41,859 nucleotides of DNA from Mycobacterium sp. (GTDB lineage Bacteria > Actinomycetota > Actinomycetes > Mycobacteriales > Mycobacteriaceae), in NCBI GenBank assembly GCA_011620645.1, contig WOYS01000040.1, forward strand, positions 25,171 through 67,029, read 5' to 3'. This document shows positions 32,854-41,201 of this stretch, piece after piece. The position numbers and the translations under genes were made by a program. Within the stretch, counting starts at the first letter, position 1, and the number at the start of each line of letters is the position of its first letter. Under the pieces are notes generated by a model. That model searched no databases. It was not told the origin of the DNA and saw nothing but the letters and a program-made list of their open reading frames with translations.

Positions 32854-34311
32854 CTACGTCAGCGCCGGACCGTCCCACCAGGGTTCCGGCTGCTTGGCCA
32901 TCCACCCGTTCACGGCTTCGAGCTCGGCGGCCAGTGAGATCAGCATCGGCTCGCTGTCGGCTGGGCCCATCAACTGCACGCCGATCGGTAGCCCGTCGGA
33001 GGTGAATCCGGCCGGGATGTTGATCGATGGCCAGCCCAGCAGGTTCCACGGCCAGGTCACCGGGCACGCACGGATCATTGCCCGGTCGGTGGCCAGTGGG
33101 CCACGGCGGTCGTATTCGTCGGCTCGCGGCGGTGGCAGTGCGGTGGTGGGCGCCAACACCACATCGGCGATGTTGAAGATCCAGCCGACCCGGCGCTGGG
33201 CTTGAGCCTCGGCGGCCCGCGCCTTGCGCAGCGTGTTCTGCGACAGCAACCAGCCCATCCGGATATTGCTCAGGGTGCGCTTGTCCAGTGCCACACCGGA
33301 CCCGAGGCGTTGCTGCCATTCCACCAACCCCGAGGTGGACCGCGACAGGAAATTCCAGGACATCCGCAGGCCGTAATCCGGGTCGGCCCTGGTGACGGTG
33401 TGGCCGAGCTGCTCGAGCTGCTCCCCGACGCGCTGAAGTGCCGCGGCGATGTCGGGGTGCAGTTCGGAGTGGAAGAAGTTGAACGGAAAAGCAGTGGACA
33501 GCGCCACGCGCAATGAGCCGGGGGCGTACCCGACATGATCGGAAACCCGCACCGGCGCCGGTTTGTGCAGATCGCCGTCGGCATTTCCGGACGCGGCGTC
33601 GAGCATGATGGCCGCATCGGTGACGGTGCGGGCCAGCACGCCGTTGACGGTGATGCCGTTGAAGGCCTCGGGCAGCGGCCAGGTCGAGATGCGGCCACGC
33701 TGCGGTTTGATTCCGACCAGATGTGTCCAGGCGGCCGGTATCCGGACGCTGCCCGCGCCGTCGGATCCGATGGCGACGGTCACCAGCCCGGCGGCCACCG
33801 CGGCGGCGCTGCCGCCTGACGATCCACCGGGGCTGTGGTCGCGTGACCACGGATTGCGGGTGTGGCCGAATCCCGGGCCGCTGGTGAACGGCCATTGACC
33901 CAGTTCGCAGGTGTTGGTCTTGCCGACGATCACCGCACCCGCCGCGCGCAGTCGGCGTACGACCTCGGCGTCGGCGGTCGCGACGGGAACTTCGCCGTCG
34001 GTTCCGAAGCGGGTGGGGACCCCGGCAACGTCCACGTCGTCCTTCACCGCGATCGGTATGCCCAGCAGCGGAAGCTGTTGTCCAGCAGCTCGTTTGCGGT
34101 CCGCCTCGGCGGCATCGACCAGTGCCTGCTCGGTCAGCACCACCCGGAACGCATTGAGCGTGGATTGGCTGGCCTCGATGGCATTCAGGGACTTGCGTAC
34201 CAGTTCATCGGACGTCGTGGAGCCACTGGCAAGCCGGTACTGCAGCTGGGTGAGGGTGGGAAGTTTCGGGGTGGGTGCCATGCGGGTGGGTGAGTTCGGG
34301 GTGGAAGGCAT
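32854..34311 (-). CDS. amiA2: Amidase signature family enzyme (AmiA2-like)
   Basis: Amidase of 485 residues with the Ser-Ser-Lys triad: Lys in GIPIAVKDDVDVAG, cis-Ser in PGGSSGGSAAAVAAGL and nucleophile Ser in GSDGAGSVRIPAAW. The physiological substrate is unknown; family members hydrolyse amides or transfer the amido group. The gene corresponds to mycobacterial amiA2 by position (between era and recO) and sequence. ATG 34311 (MPSTPNSP) is given; ATG 34281 (MAPTPKLP) is equally likely because neither has a clear ribosome site. Divergent from recO by 66 bp. Confidence 0.88.
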   Translation of the reverse strand: MPSTPNSPTRMAPTPKLPTLTQLQYRLASGSTTSDELVRKSLNAIEASQSTLNAFRVVLTEQALVDAAEADRKRAAGQQLPLLGIPIAVKDDVDVAGVPTRFGTDGEVPVATADAEVVRRLRAAGAVIVGKTNTCELGQWPFTSGPGFGHTRNPWSRDHSPGGSSGGSAAAVAAGLVTVAIGSDGAGSVRIPAAWTHLVGIKPQRGRISTWPLPEAFNGITVNGVLARTVTDAAIMLDAASGNADGDLHKPAPVRVSDHVGYAPGSLRVALSTAFPFNFFHSELHPDIAAALQRVGEQLEQLGHTVTRADPDYGLRMSWNFLSRSTSGLVEWQQRLGSGVALDKRTLSNIRMGWLLSQNTLRKARAAEAQAQRRVGWIFNIADVVLAPTTALPPPRADEYDRRGPLATDRAMIRACPVTWPWNLLGWPSINIPAGFTSDGLPIGVQLMGPADSEPMLISLAAELEAVNGWMAKQPEPWWDGPALT

Positions 34312-34377
34312 ACAGCTTGCGAGGATATCCGGCGTTGCGATGCGATCGATGTCACCGCGCGGTGAGAGACTGGCCGA

Positions 34378-35253
34378 ATGCGGTTGTACCGGGATCGAGC
34401 GGTGGTGCTGCGTCAGCACAAGCTCGGCGAGGCCGACCGGATCGTCACCCTGCTCACCCGCGAGAACGGTGTGGTGCGGGCGGTGGCCAAGGGGGTGCGC
34501 CGCACCCGGAGCAAGTTCGGGGCACGGCTGGAGCCGTTCGCGCACATCGACGTTCAGTTGCACCCGGGCCGCAATCTGGACATCGTCACCCAGGTGCAGT
34601 CCATCGATGCGTTCGCCGTCGACATCGTCAGCGACTACGGCCGCTACACCTGCGCTTGCGCGGTGCTGGAGACCGCGGAGCGGCTGGCCGGCGAGGAACG
34701 CGCCCCGGTGCCCGCGCTGCACGGACTCACGGTGGCGGCGCTACGGGCGGTGGCCGAGGGCCGACGTCCTCGGGAGCTGGTCCTCGATGCGTATCTGTTG
34801 CGGGCGATGGGTATCGCCGGCTGGGCGCCGGCGCTGAACGAATGCGCCCGGTGTGCCGCACCCGGTCCGCACCGGGCTTTCCACGTCGGCGTCGGTGGCA
34901 GCGTGTGTGTGCACTGCCGGCCGCCGGGGGCGGCCACCCCCGCGCAGGCGGTGATGGATCTGATGATTGCGCTGCACGACGGTGACTGGGAGTTCGCCGA
35001 GACGTCCACCTCATCGCACCGCAGCCAGGCCAGCGGGCTGGTCGCCGCTCATCTACAGTGGCACCTGGAACGCCAACTGCGGACATTGCCACTGGTGGAG
35101 CGCAGCGATGAGCGCTTGCGTGAAGAGCAGAAAGCACATTATCGAGTGGATACCGCGGCCGTTGAACGCAGAGCAGCGGTGGTCGGGCAGGATATGCCCC
35201 ATGGCTACCAAACGGGGCAAGAACACCTACCCGCAGCTGCCCCCGGCGCCTGA
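34378..35253 (+). CDS. recO: DNA repair protein RecO
   Basis: Recombination mediator that anneals strands and helps load RecA in the RecF pathway; 291 residues. N-terminal OB fold: [47 protein letters not shown]. The helical C-terminal part has a zinc-ribbon-like segment [14 protein letters not shown] and CVHC. The last 18 codons overlap the next gene by 53 bp in another frame, so the extreme C terminus ([17 protein letters not shown]) may be variable. First gene of recO-prenyl transferase-Rv2360c-like operon. Confidence 0.93.
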   Translation: MRLYRDRAVVLRQHKLGEADRIVTLLTRENGVVRAVAKGVRRTRSKFGARLEPFAHIDVQLHPGRNLDIVTQVQSIDAFAVDIVSDYGRYTCACAVLETAERLAGEERAPVPALHGLTVAALRAVAEGRRPRELVLDAYLLRAMGIAGWAPALNECARCAAPGPHRAFHVGVGGSVCVHCRPPGAATPAQAVMDLMIALHDGDWEFAETSTSSHRSQASGLVAAHLQWHLERQLRTLPLVERSDERLREEQKAHYRVDTAAVERRAAVVGQDMPHGYQTGQEHLPAAAPGA

Positions 35254-36082
35254 GGACTACCCGGTATTCCCGGACGTCTCGACGTGGCCGGTGGCGTTTC
35301 CGGAGTTGCCGCCGCGCACCAACGGCAAGTTCTCCCGGCCGCCTCAGCACCCGTCGAAGGCAGCTGCCCCGCAGATCCCCGCCGGCCAGGTGCCCAACCA
35401 TGTCGCTGTCGTCATGGACGGTAACGGCCGCTGGGCGACCCAGCGCGGCCTGGGCCGCACCGAGGGACACAAGATGGGTGAGGCGGTCCTCATCGACATC
35501 ACCTGCGGTGCCATCGAACTGGGCATCAAACATCTCAGCGTGTACGCGTTCTCCACCGAGAACTGGAAGCGCAGCACCGAAGAGGTGCGTTTCCTGATGG
35601 GCTTCAACCGCGAGGTGGTCCGGCGGCGCCGGGAGAACCTGGACGCGATGGGCGTCAACATGCGCTGGGTGGGTTCGAGGCCGCGGATGTGGAGCAGCGT
35701 CATCAAGGAGTTCGACATCGCTGAACAGATGACGGTCGGCAATGACGTCATCACCGTCAACTACTGCGTGAACTACGGGGGCCGCACCGAGATCGTCGAG
35801 GCAGCAAAGGCCATCGCCGAGGACGCCGTGGCGGGCAAGGTCAAGCCGTCCCGGATCAGCGAGGCCACGTTCGCCAAATATCTGCACCGCGACGACATTC
35901 CCGATGTCGACCTGTTCATCCGAACGTCGGGGGAGCAGCGGGCGAGTAATTTCCTGATCTGGCAGGCCGCCTACGCCGAATACGTCTTCCAGGACAAGCT
36001 CTGGCCCGATTACGACCGCCGCGACCTGTGGGCGGCGTGCGAGGAGTACGTCCACCGCAATCGTCGGTTCGGGCGAACCTGA
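35201..36082 (+). CDS. uppS: Decaprenyl diphosphate synthase, cis-prenyl transferase (Rv2361c-like)
   Basis: Cis-prenyl transferase of 293 residues that makes the long-chain polyprenyl diphosphate carrier used for peptidoglycan, arabinogalactan and mannolipids. The catalytic Asp is in [13 protein letters not shown]. Further conserved blocks are [33 protein letters not shown] and the C-terminal [29 protein letters not shown]. An N-terminal extension of about 60 residues rich in Pro is typical of the mycobacterial decaprenyl enzyme. ATG 35201 ([11 protein letters not shown]) lies within recO, so the genes overlap by 53 bp. Confidence 0.94.
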   Translation: MATKRGKNTYPQLPPAPEDYPVFPDVSTWPVAFPELPPRTNGKFSRPPQHPSKAAAPQIPAGQVPNHVAVVMDGNGRWATQRGLGRTEGHKMGEAVLIDITCGAIELGIKHLSVYAFSTENWKRSTEEVRFLMGFNREVVRRRRENLDAMGVNMRWVGSRPRMWSSVIKEFDIAEQMTVGNDVITVNYCVNYGGRTEIVEAAKAIAEDAVAGKVKPSRISEATFAKYLHRDDIPDVDLFIRTSGEQRASNFLIWQAAYAEYVFQDKLWPDYDRRDLWAACEEYVHRNRRFGRT

Positions 36083-36483
36083 TGTCCTCCTCTCTCGAGG
36101 AACGGTTGCTGACCGTGGCCGAGGCGCTGCTGCCCGCCACCCGCGAGGACGACGGCGCGCTCACCGTGCACCACGACGGCACCTTTGCCTCGCTGCGGGT
36201 GGTGAGTGTCGGGGAGGGTCTGGACATGGTGTCGCTCAACCAGATCCTGGCCTGGGATCTACCGGTGGATGACGCGCTGCGCATCACGGTCGCCGAGCAC
36301 ACCCGCGGCACCCTGCTCGGCACGGTGTCACTGGTCGAGAAGGATGACAAGTCGGCGGATGTGCTGTTGCGCTACAACTTTCCGGGTGCAGGCCTGTCCG
36401 ATGAGGCGCTGGGCACGCTGATCATGATGGTGTTGTCCACCGGGGCCGACGTGCGGCGGACACTCGTCGCGCGAGCAAGGTGA
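36082..36483 (+). CDS. Conserved mycobacterial protein of unknown function (Rv2360c-like)
   Basis: 133-residue acidic soluble protein, SSLEERLLTVAEALLPATREDDGALTV at the start and TLIMMVLSTGADVRRTLVARAR at the end. Alternating strands and flanking helices suggest a fold like YbjN or type III secretion chaperones, but this is only a fold impression. ATG 36082 overlaps the uppS stop by one base, so it is the last gene of that operon. Convergent with zur. Function unknown. Confidence 0.8.
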   Translation: MSSSLEERLLTVAEALLPATREDDGALTVHHDGTFASLRVVSVGEGLDMVSLNQILAWDLPVDDALRITVAEHTRGTLLGTVSLVEKDDKSADVLLRYNFPGAGLSDEALGTLIMMVLSTGADVRRTLVARAR

Positions 36484-36523
36484 TCCCCGGCCGGGCGCCG
36501 ACATCGTCGCGATGTGGCCTGGG

Positions 36524-36557
36524 TGGACCCGCATGCGTGCTGGACCCGCATGCGTGC
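36524..36557. repeat. Exact 17-bp tandem duplication
   Basis: The unit TGGACCCGCATGCGTGC occurs at 36524-36540 and 36541-36557. It is in the 129-bp gap between two convergent genes and is followed immediately by the palindrome at 36558-36575. It is the same length as the duplication before the CBS gene but unrelated in sequence. Confidence 0.9.
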
Positions 36558-36575
36558 GGTGAGCTCGAGCTCGCC
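36558..36575. terminator. Palindrome between convergent genes, possible terminator
   Basis: GGTGAGCTCGAGCTCGCC is an inverted repeat with one G-T wobble and contains the perfect 12-bp palindrome GAGCTCGAGCTC. Lying between the stops of the Rv2360c-like gene (plus) and zur (minus), it could form a short hairpin in both transcripts. No U tract follows on either strand, so termination is a guess. Confidence 0.35.
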
Positions 36576-36612
36576 CCGCTGACCTTGGGTGCGGGGCTGG
36601 GGTATGCGCGCG

Positions 36613-37005
36613 TCAGGTGATGCCGCAGCGGCTGCAGACGCCGAAGATCTCGATGGTGTGGCTGACGTCGGTGAAGCCGTGTTCGACGGCGACCTCGTCG
36701 GCCCAGATCTCCGCGGCTCCGCCCGCGACCTCGACGGTGTTTCCGCAGATGCGGCACACCAGGTGATGGTGGTGATGCTGCGAGCACAGCCGGTACACCG
36801 ATTCGCCGGTGTCGGTGCGCAGGGTGTCGACCTGGCCGGCGGCGGCCATCGACTGCAGGGTGCGGTAGATGGTGGTCAGGCCGGTGCCCTCACCACGTTT
36901 GCGTAGCTCGTCGTGCAGCTCCTGCGCGGAGCGGAAGTCCGCGATGTCCTCCAGCAGCGCCGAGATGGCGGCGCGCTGTCTGGTGGAGCGGACGGCGGGC
37001 GTCAT
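36613..37005 (-). CDS. zur: Zinc uptake regulator Zur (FurB)
   Basis: Fur-family repressor of zinc uptake genes, 130 residues (mycobacterial FurB, Rv2359). The winged helix covers RQRAAISALLEDIADFRSAQELHDELRKRGEGTGLTTIYRTLQSMAAAGQVD. The metal-binding dimer domain has the His-rich CSQHHHHHLVCRICG and the second Cys pair CSRCG, forming a structural zinc site. Cotranscribed after smtB. The 12-residue micro-ORF between them overlaps both genes, so translation is probably coupled. Confidence 0.93.
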   Translation of the reverse strand: MTPAVRSTRQRAAISALLEDIADFRSAQELHDELRKRGEGTGLTTIYRTLQSMAAAGQVDTLRTDTGESVYRLCSQHHHHHLVCRICGNTVEVAGGAAEIWADEVAVEHGFTDVSHTIEIFGVCSRCGIT

Positions 37006-37040
37006 GGGCGATCCCGCTTCGCTTCTCGCTGGGAAGTCAC
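37002..37040 (-). other. Bridging micro-ORF smtB-zur, REAKRDR type
   Basis: GTG 37040 overlaps the smtB stop (GTGA) and its TGA overlaps the zur ATG (ATGA). The frame has 12 codons, VTSQREAKRDRP, 39 nt in all. This is the same length, frame and core (GCGAGAAGCGAAGCGGGAT) as the copies before rsmE and the deaminase-like gene. It is on the opposite strand, so orientation follows the downstream gene. Confidence 0.7.
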
Positions 37041-37390
37041 TGGGGCTCCTCAGCGGCGTGCGTGACCGCGGCGACCACGATCTCGGCGAGGTGCTGGTCG
37101 ACGAGGCGGTACATCACCTCGCGACCGTTGCGTTCACCGGCCACCACGCCGGCGGACTTGAGGATCCGCAGGTGCTGGCTGACCAGCGGCTGAGGCACCT
37201 CCAGTGCGTCGACGAGCTCGTGCACGCAGCGTTCGGATTCGCGCAGTTGCAGCACGATCGCGATGCGCAATGGCGCGGCCAGGGCGCGCAGCAGGTCGCC
37301 GGTGATGTCCAGGATCTGCCGGGGCGGCAACTCCGGGAACGGCGCACGGGCATGCTCGTGTCCATGACCGGTAGTGGAAACGGTTTTCAT
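37037..37390 (-). CDS. smtB: ArsR/SmtB-family metal-responsive repressor SmtB
   Basis: Zinc-sensing ArsR-family repressor (Rv2358-like), 117 residues. The winged helix contains LRALAAPLRIAIVLQLRESERCVHELVDALEVPQPLVSQHLRILKSAGVV, with the recognition helix PQPLVSQHLRIL, and the wing GERNGREVMYRL. The C-terminal helix has DQHLAEIVVAAVTHA, supplying Asp and His ligands of an alpha5-type zinc site. In M. tuberculosis SmtB represses its own operon with zur when zinc is low. ATG 37390 lies a few bases after a good promoter that contains a candidate SmtB operator. Confidence 0.92.
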   Translation of the reverse strand: MKTVSTTGHGHEHARAPFPELPPRQILDITGDLLRALAAPLRIAIVLQLRESERCVHELVDALEVPQPLVSQHLRILKSAGVVAGERNGREVMYRLVDQHLAEIVVAAVTHAAEEPQ

Positions 37391-37399
37391 TATGCGCCC

Positions 37400-37429
37400 A
37401 GATTACATGCACGTCTGCGCATGTCAATC
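37400..37429 (-). promoter_or_regulatory. smtB promoter with embedded inverted-repeat operator
   Basis: On the minus strand a -35 TTGACA (37427-37422), a 16-bp spacer and a -10 TAATCT (37405-37400) make a near-consensus promoter, nine bases before the smtB ATG. Between them ACATGC (37405-37410) and GCATGT (37419-37424) form a perfect inverted repeat with an 8-bp centre, flanked by GATT/AATC. A dimeric repressor bound there would cover the promoter, fitting autoregulation by SmtB. The protein-site link is inference. Confidence 0.65.
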
Positions 37430-37472
37430 CTCTGGCGAGGACTCCGCGCCGAGGGTGTCGCGTTCTCATCGC

Positions 37473-37478
37473 TACGCT
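37473..37478 (+). promoter_or_regulatory. -10 element (TACGCT) for leaderless glyS
   Basis: TACGCT fits TANNNT and ends 8 nt before the GTG start of glyS. No Shine-Dalgarno sequence precedes that GTG, so a leaderless transcript is likely. No clear -35 is seen. Confidence 0.5.
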
Positions 37479-37486
37479 GTTGACCC

Positions 37487-38872
<1,386 letters not shown>

Positions 38873-38881
38873 CCTAGTTTC

Positions 38882-38945
38882 CCGCGAACGTGCGTGTCTG
38901 TTGGCAGACATGCCGTCTCAGGGCCGAGTTGACGCACGCTCGCGG
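38882..38945. repeat. 64-bp palindromic element downstream of glyS
   Basis: CCGCGAACGTGCGT (38882-38895) and ACGCACGCTCGCGG (38932-38945) are inverted copies with one mismatch in 14. Between them TGTCTG (38895-38900) and CAGACA (38905-38910) form an inner 6-bp hairpin with a TTGG loop. It starts 9 bp after the glyS stop and probably folds strongly in the transcript. There is no U tract, so a structural 3' end or an interspersed repeat are both possible. Confidence 0.6.
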
Positions 38946-39027
38946 CGGTCGATTCATGCACAGTTGCCGATTCATCCACAGATTCAACGACGGGGATCGT
39001 CACGGGCGGCAACCTGATCGACGATCG

Positions 39028-39108
39028 ATGGCATGTCCGATGGGCGTCGACAGCTTGCTCGACAGACAAGGTGGTGTCGCGACCAGCGCCCAGCTGCTGA
39101 AGGCATGA
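39028..39108 (+). pseudogene. Fragment of an AbiEi-antitoxin-domain/DUF559-type gene
   Basis: A 26-codon frame reads MACPMGVDSLLDRQGGVATSAQLLKA before a stop. The segment VDSLLDRQGGVATSAQLL matches the usual N terminus of mycobacterial proteins with an AbiEi antitoxin-type winged helix, which are normally about 280-320 residues. Nothing of the rest follows in any frame that I can see. I read it as the left end of a deleted gene. The surrounding bases 38946-39118 hold no other gene. Confidence 0.4.
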
Positions 39109-39118
39109 GCGCGCGAAG

Positions 39119-39420
39119 TTGGCTCAAGAATCGGCGTGTCGACGGCAGACGCGCATGCTCGTGGCACTGGGGGAGCTGAGCCGCTTGCGGATCGTCGATC
39201 TGCTCAGGGCGGGGCCGCTGTCGGTCGGCGCGATCGCCGAGGCGCTGGGAATCCGGCAGCCGCAGGTGTCCAAACACCCTCGGGTGCTTGGCGATTGGGG
39301 CCTAGTCGGTAGCCAGGCCCAGGCGCGACAACGGATCTACCAGCTCGAGGCCGCGCCGTTCGAGGATATCGGCCGTCGGGCCCTAGCTAGCGCCCGAATT
39401 GATGCGCCGGAGGGGTTCTG
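39119..39420 (+). pseudogene. Truncated ArsR-family regulator
   Basis: From a TTG (39119) or ATG (39155) the frame encodes a recognisable ArsR winged helix: LGELSRLRIVDLLRAGPLSVGAIAEALGIRQPQVSKHPRVLGDWGLVGSQAQARQRIYQL. Similarity stops near SARID (about 39400). The frame stays open to 39673 only by running through the next gene in a different frame. The recognition helix has VSKHPRVL where VSKHLRVL is usual; a proline there would break the helix. A missing C terminus plus that change suggest a decayed gene. Confidence 0.5.
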
Positions 39421-39462
39421 GGCTCATCTAGAATTTGGGTCGAGGGATCGAAGGGGGCGGCT

Positions 39463-40680
39463 ATCAGCGTTCTGGGGACATTTCTTTCGACGTGGGGCAA
39501 CGCCCGCGCGAAGCTCGGCGAGGGCATACCGGTCGGCGGCGCCGAGTTCGACAAGAGCGGCCAACTCTACGAGTTGCGCCGGGTGGTCTCCTCGGCCGCG
39601 CCCGGGGCGGACTGGACGGGTGCCGCGGCCGAGGCCTACACGGGTCGCAATGAACGGCTGGCCGGAACCATAGACGGACTCGCCGAACTGGATCGGCGCC
39701 TCGGATCCGAGGTGGATCGGTCGGCGCAGGTGGTCGCCGCGGGCCGTCGGGACCTGGATTCGGTCAAACAGTGGGTGATGAGCGCGGCGGCCAGCGTGCC
39801 GCCCAACGCGGCAGGCGAGCGTGCACTGATCCCGGTCGTGTCACGCGGCGTCGGCGAGGTCGCCGACATCCTGCGACGGTCCAACATCGATATGAACGGC
39901 ATCGCGGCCCGAATCCGCGATATCGGCGAGGGTTATCAGCCACTGGTTGGCCGCGAGGGCCGCGACGGCGACGCCGATGATTTGGATGGTCAGCCGCCCG
40001 ATCAGCCGCCGACGAAACCGGGCGAGAACGGTATCCCCGAGCCGCCACCGTGGACCAAACATGATGAAGGATCCGATGAATGGGGCTCGCAGCCGTGGTA
40101 CTCCCGCGGAGACGACCTGGCGTTCAAGGCCGCGATCGAAGGCGGTCTGCCGCTGATCGAGCAGAAATGGTCGCACGCCGCCGAACTTCTCGATCACTAC
40201 CTGGACAGCACCGGCGATCCGCACAAGTTGGATGTGAATGCGATGATGAACGACATCCCGCAGATGCGGGCCCGCCGGGATGCGATGGTCAACGATGAAG
40301 TGAACCGGATCGCGGCCGAGGTCGCCGCGACGGGCCAGTACGGTCAGCCCGTGCCGTTCCGCACCCCGTGGCAGGGCTACTACATGGACCCAGAAGCCAA
40401 TCCCGACTGGTATCGCGCGGTCGGCGGCGTGGATATGTCGGCCGGTGGCGTGGTGACCGTCCACCCGCCTTACACACCGGGCGGCGAGCCCCGTGTGCAC
40501 GTCGAATCACAGGTGAACGTCGCCGACCGGTACAACTGGGACGAAGGAAAAGAAACCAAGATCGGTCCCATCACCATCACCGACGAACAAATGGCCGGCC
40601 TGCAAACTGCCGGCCTGGCCCGTGAATTCGATATCACGGGTGCGTCGTCGGCCTCGACCTACGACGGAGCGCCCCGATGA
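39463..40680 (+). CDS. EspA/EspE-like ESX (type VII) secretion substrate, no canonical start codon
   Basis: About 405 residues. The N-terminal helical region resembles EspA/EspE-family ESX effectors: SVLGTFLSTWGNARAKLGEGIP, FDKSGQLYELRRVVSSAAPG, then DWTGAAAEAYTGRNERLAG (the W-x-G turn), LGSEVDRSAQVVAAGRRDLDSVKQWV. A Pro-rich acidic linker and a C-terminal domain of unknown function follow. The conserved part begins at SVLGTF, where the frame has no ATG, GTG or TTG. The codon in place is ATC (39463), preceded by AAGGGGG. The first standard start, TTG 39574, would cut off the conserved N terminus. ATGA overlap with the next lipoprotein gene. Confidence 0.65.
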   Translation: MSVLGTFLSTWGNARAKLGEGIPVGGAEFDKSGQLYELRRVVSSAAPGADWTGAAAEAYTGRNERLAGTIDGLAELDRRLGSEVDRSAQVVAAGRRDLDSVKQWVMSAAASVPPNAAGERALIPVVSRGVGEVADILRRSNIDMNGIAARIRDIGEGYQPLVGREGRDGDADDLDGQPPDQPPTKPGENGIPEPPPWTKHDEGSDEWGSQPWYSRGDDLAFKAAIEGGLPLIEQKWSHAAELLDHYLDSTGDPHKLDVNAMMNDIPQMRARRDAMVNDEVNRIAAEVAATGQYGQPVPFRTPWQGYYMDPEANPDWYRAVGGVDMSAGGVVTVHPPYTPGGEPRVHVESQVNVADRYNWDEGKETKIGPITITDEQMAGLQTAGLAREFDITGASSASTYDGAPR

Positions 40681-41123
40681 GGCTGGCCGGATTCCTGGCA
40701 GTTGTGCTGCTGATGCTGTGTGCCTGTTCGACGACAGACGCGCCGCGTGACGAAGGAGACCAGAACATGCCGGTATCGGCCCAGACCGCAGCGGAATTCG
40801 GCGACGTGACGCTGCCGCCGGCAGTCGAGGTCCTCGGCACCGACACCGATTCGGGCCGAGACACCCGCTACCGGTTGGCTTTACGGATGACCGACGCTCA
40901 GCTGGGTGGGTTCCTCGGGCAGTTCTCCGAGACCCCCCGGCCGTCCGATACCCCCAAGTCGACGCCGGTGATCGCCGGGCCCGAATTGAGCTCGGCGCCT
41001 GATCCGCGCTACGCCCAGGACCAGGTCGTCACGGCGGAGCACGGCATGGTCACCCGCGAGATCATCATCGACGAACGCACACCCGAAGAGGTGTACGTCC
41101 ACCTCTCGCTGTACACCACCTGA
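40677..41123 (+). CDS. Small secreted lipoprotein
   Basis: 148 residues with a lipoprotein signal peptide: RLAGFLAVVLLMLCAC, lipobox LCAC with Cys17 as lipidation site. The mature part is acidic, with a folded stretch from about residue 40 (FGDVTLPPAVEVLG, RYRLALRMTDAQLGGFL) to the end (REIIIDERTPEEVYVHLSLYTT). No family recognised. Its ATG overlaps the stop of the EspA/EspE-like gene, so the two are one unit; the lipoprotein may be a partner or protect against the exported protein, which is speculation. Confidence 0.72.
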   Translation: MRLAGFLAVVLLMLCACSTTDAPRDEGDQNMPVSAQTAAEFGDVTLPPAVEVLGTDTDSGRDTRYRLALRMTDAQLGGFLGQFSETPRPSDTPKSTPVIAGPELSSAPDPRYAQDQVVTAEHGMVTREIIIDERTPEEVYVHLSLYTT

Positions 41124-41201
41124 TAGGTGCGTGGGTCAGTAACTTGCGGTCGTGGGTGTGTCGTTCTGCTGTCTGGGCGTGCGATCGACAAGGCTTGGGT
41201 T

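Noticed and set aside
39435..39653. Small plus-strand frame MGRGIEGGGYQRSGDIS at the effector start
   Set aside because: It is a shifted frame of the EspA/EspE-like gene, rich in Arg/Gly, with no family resemblance.
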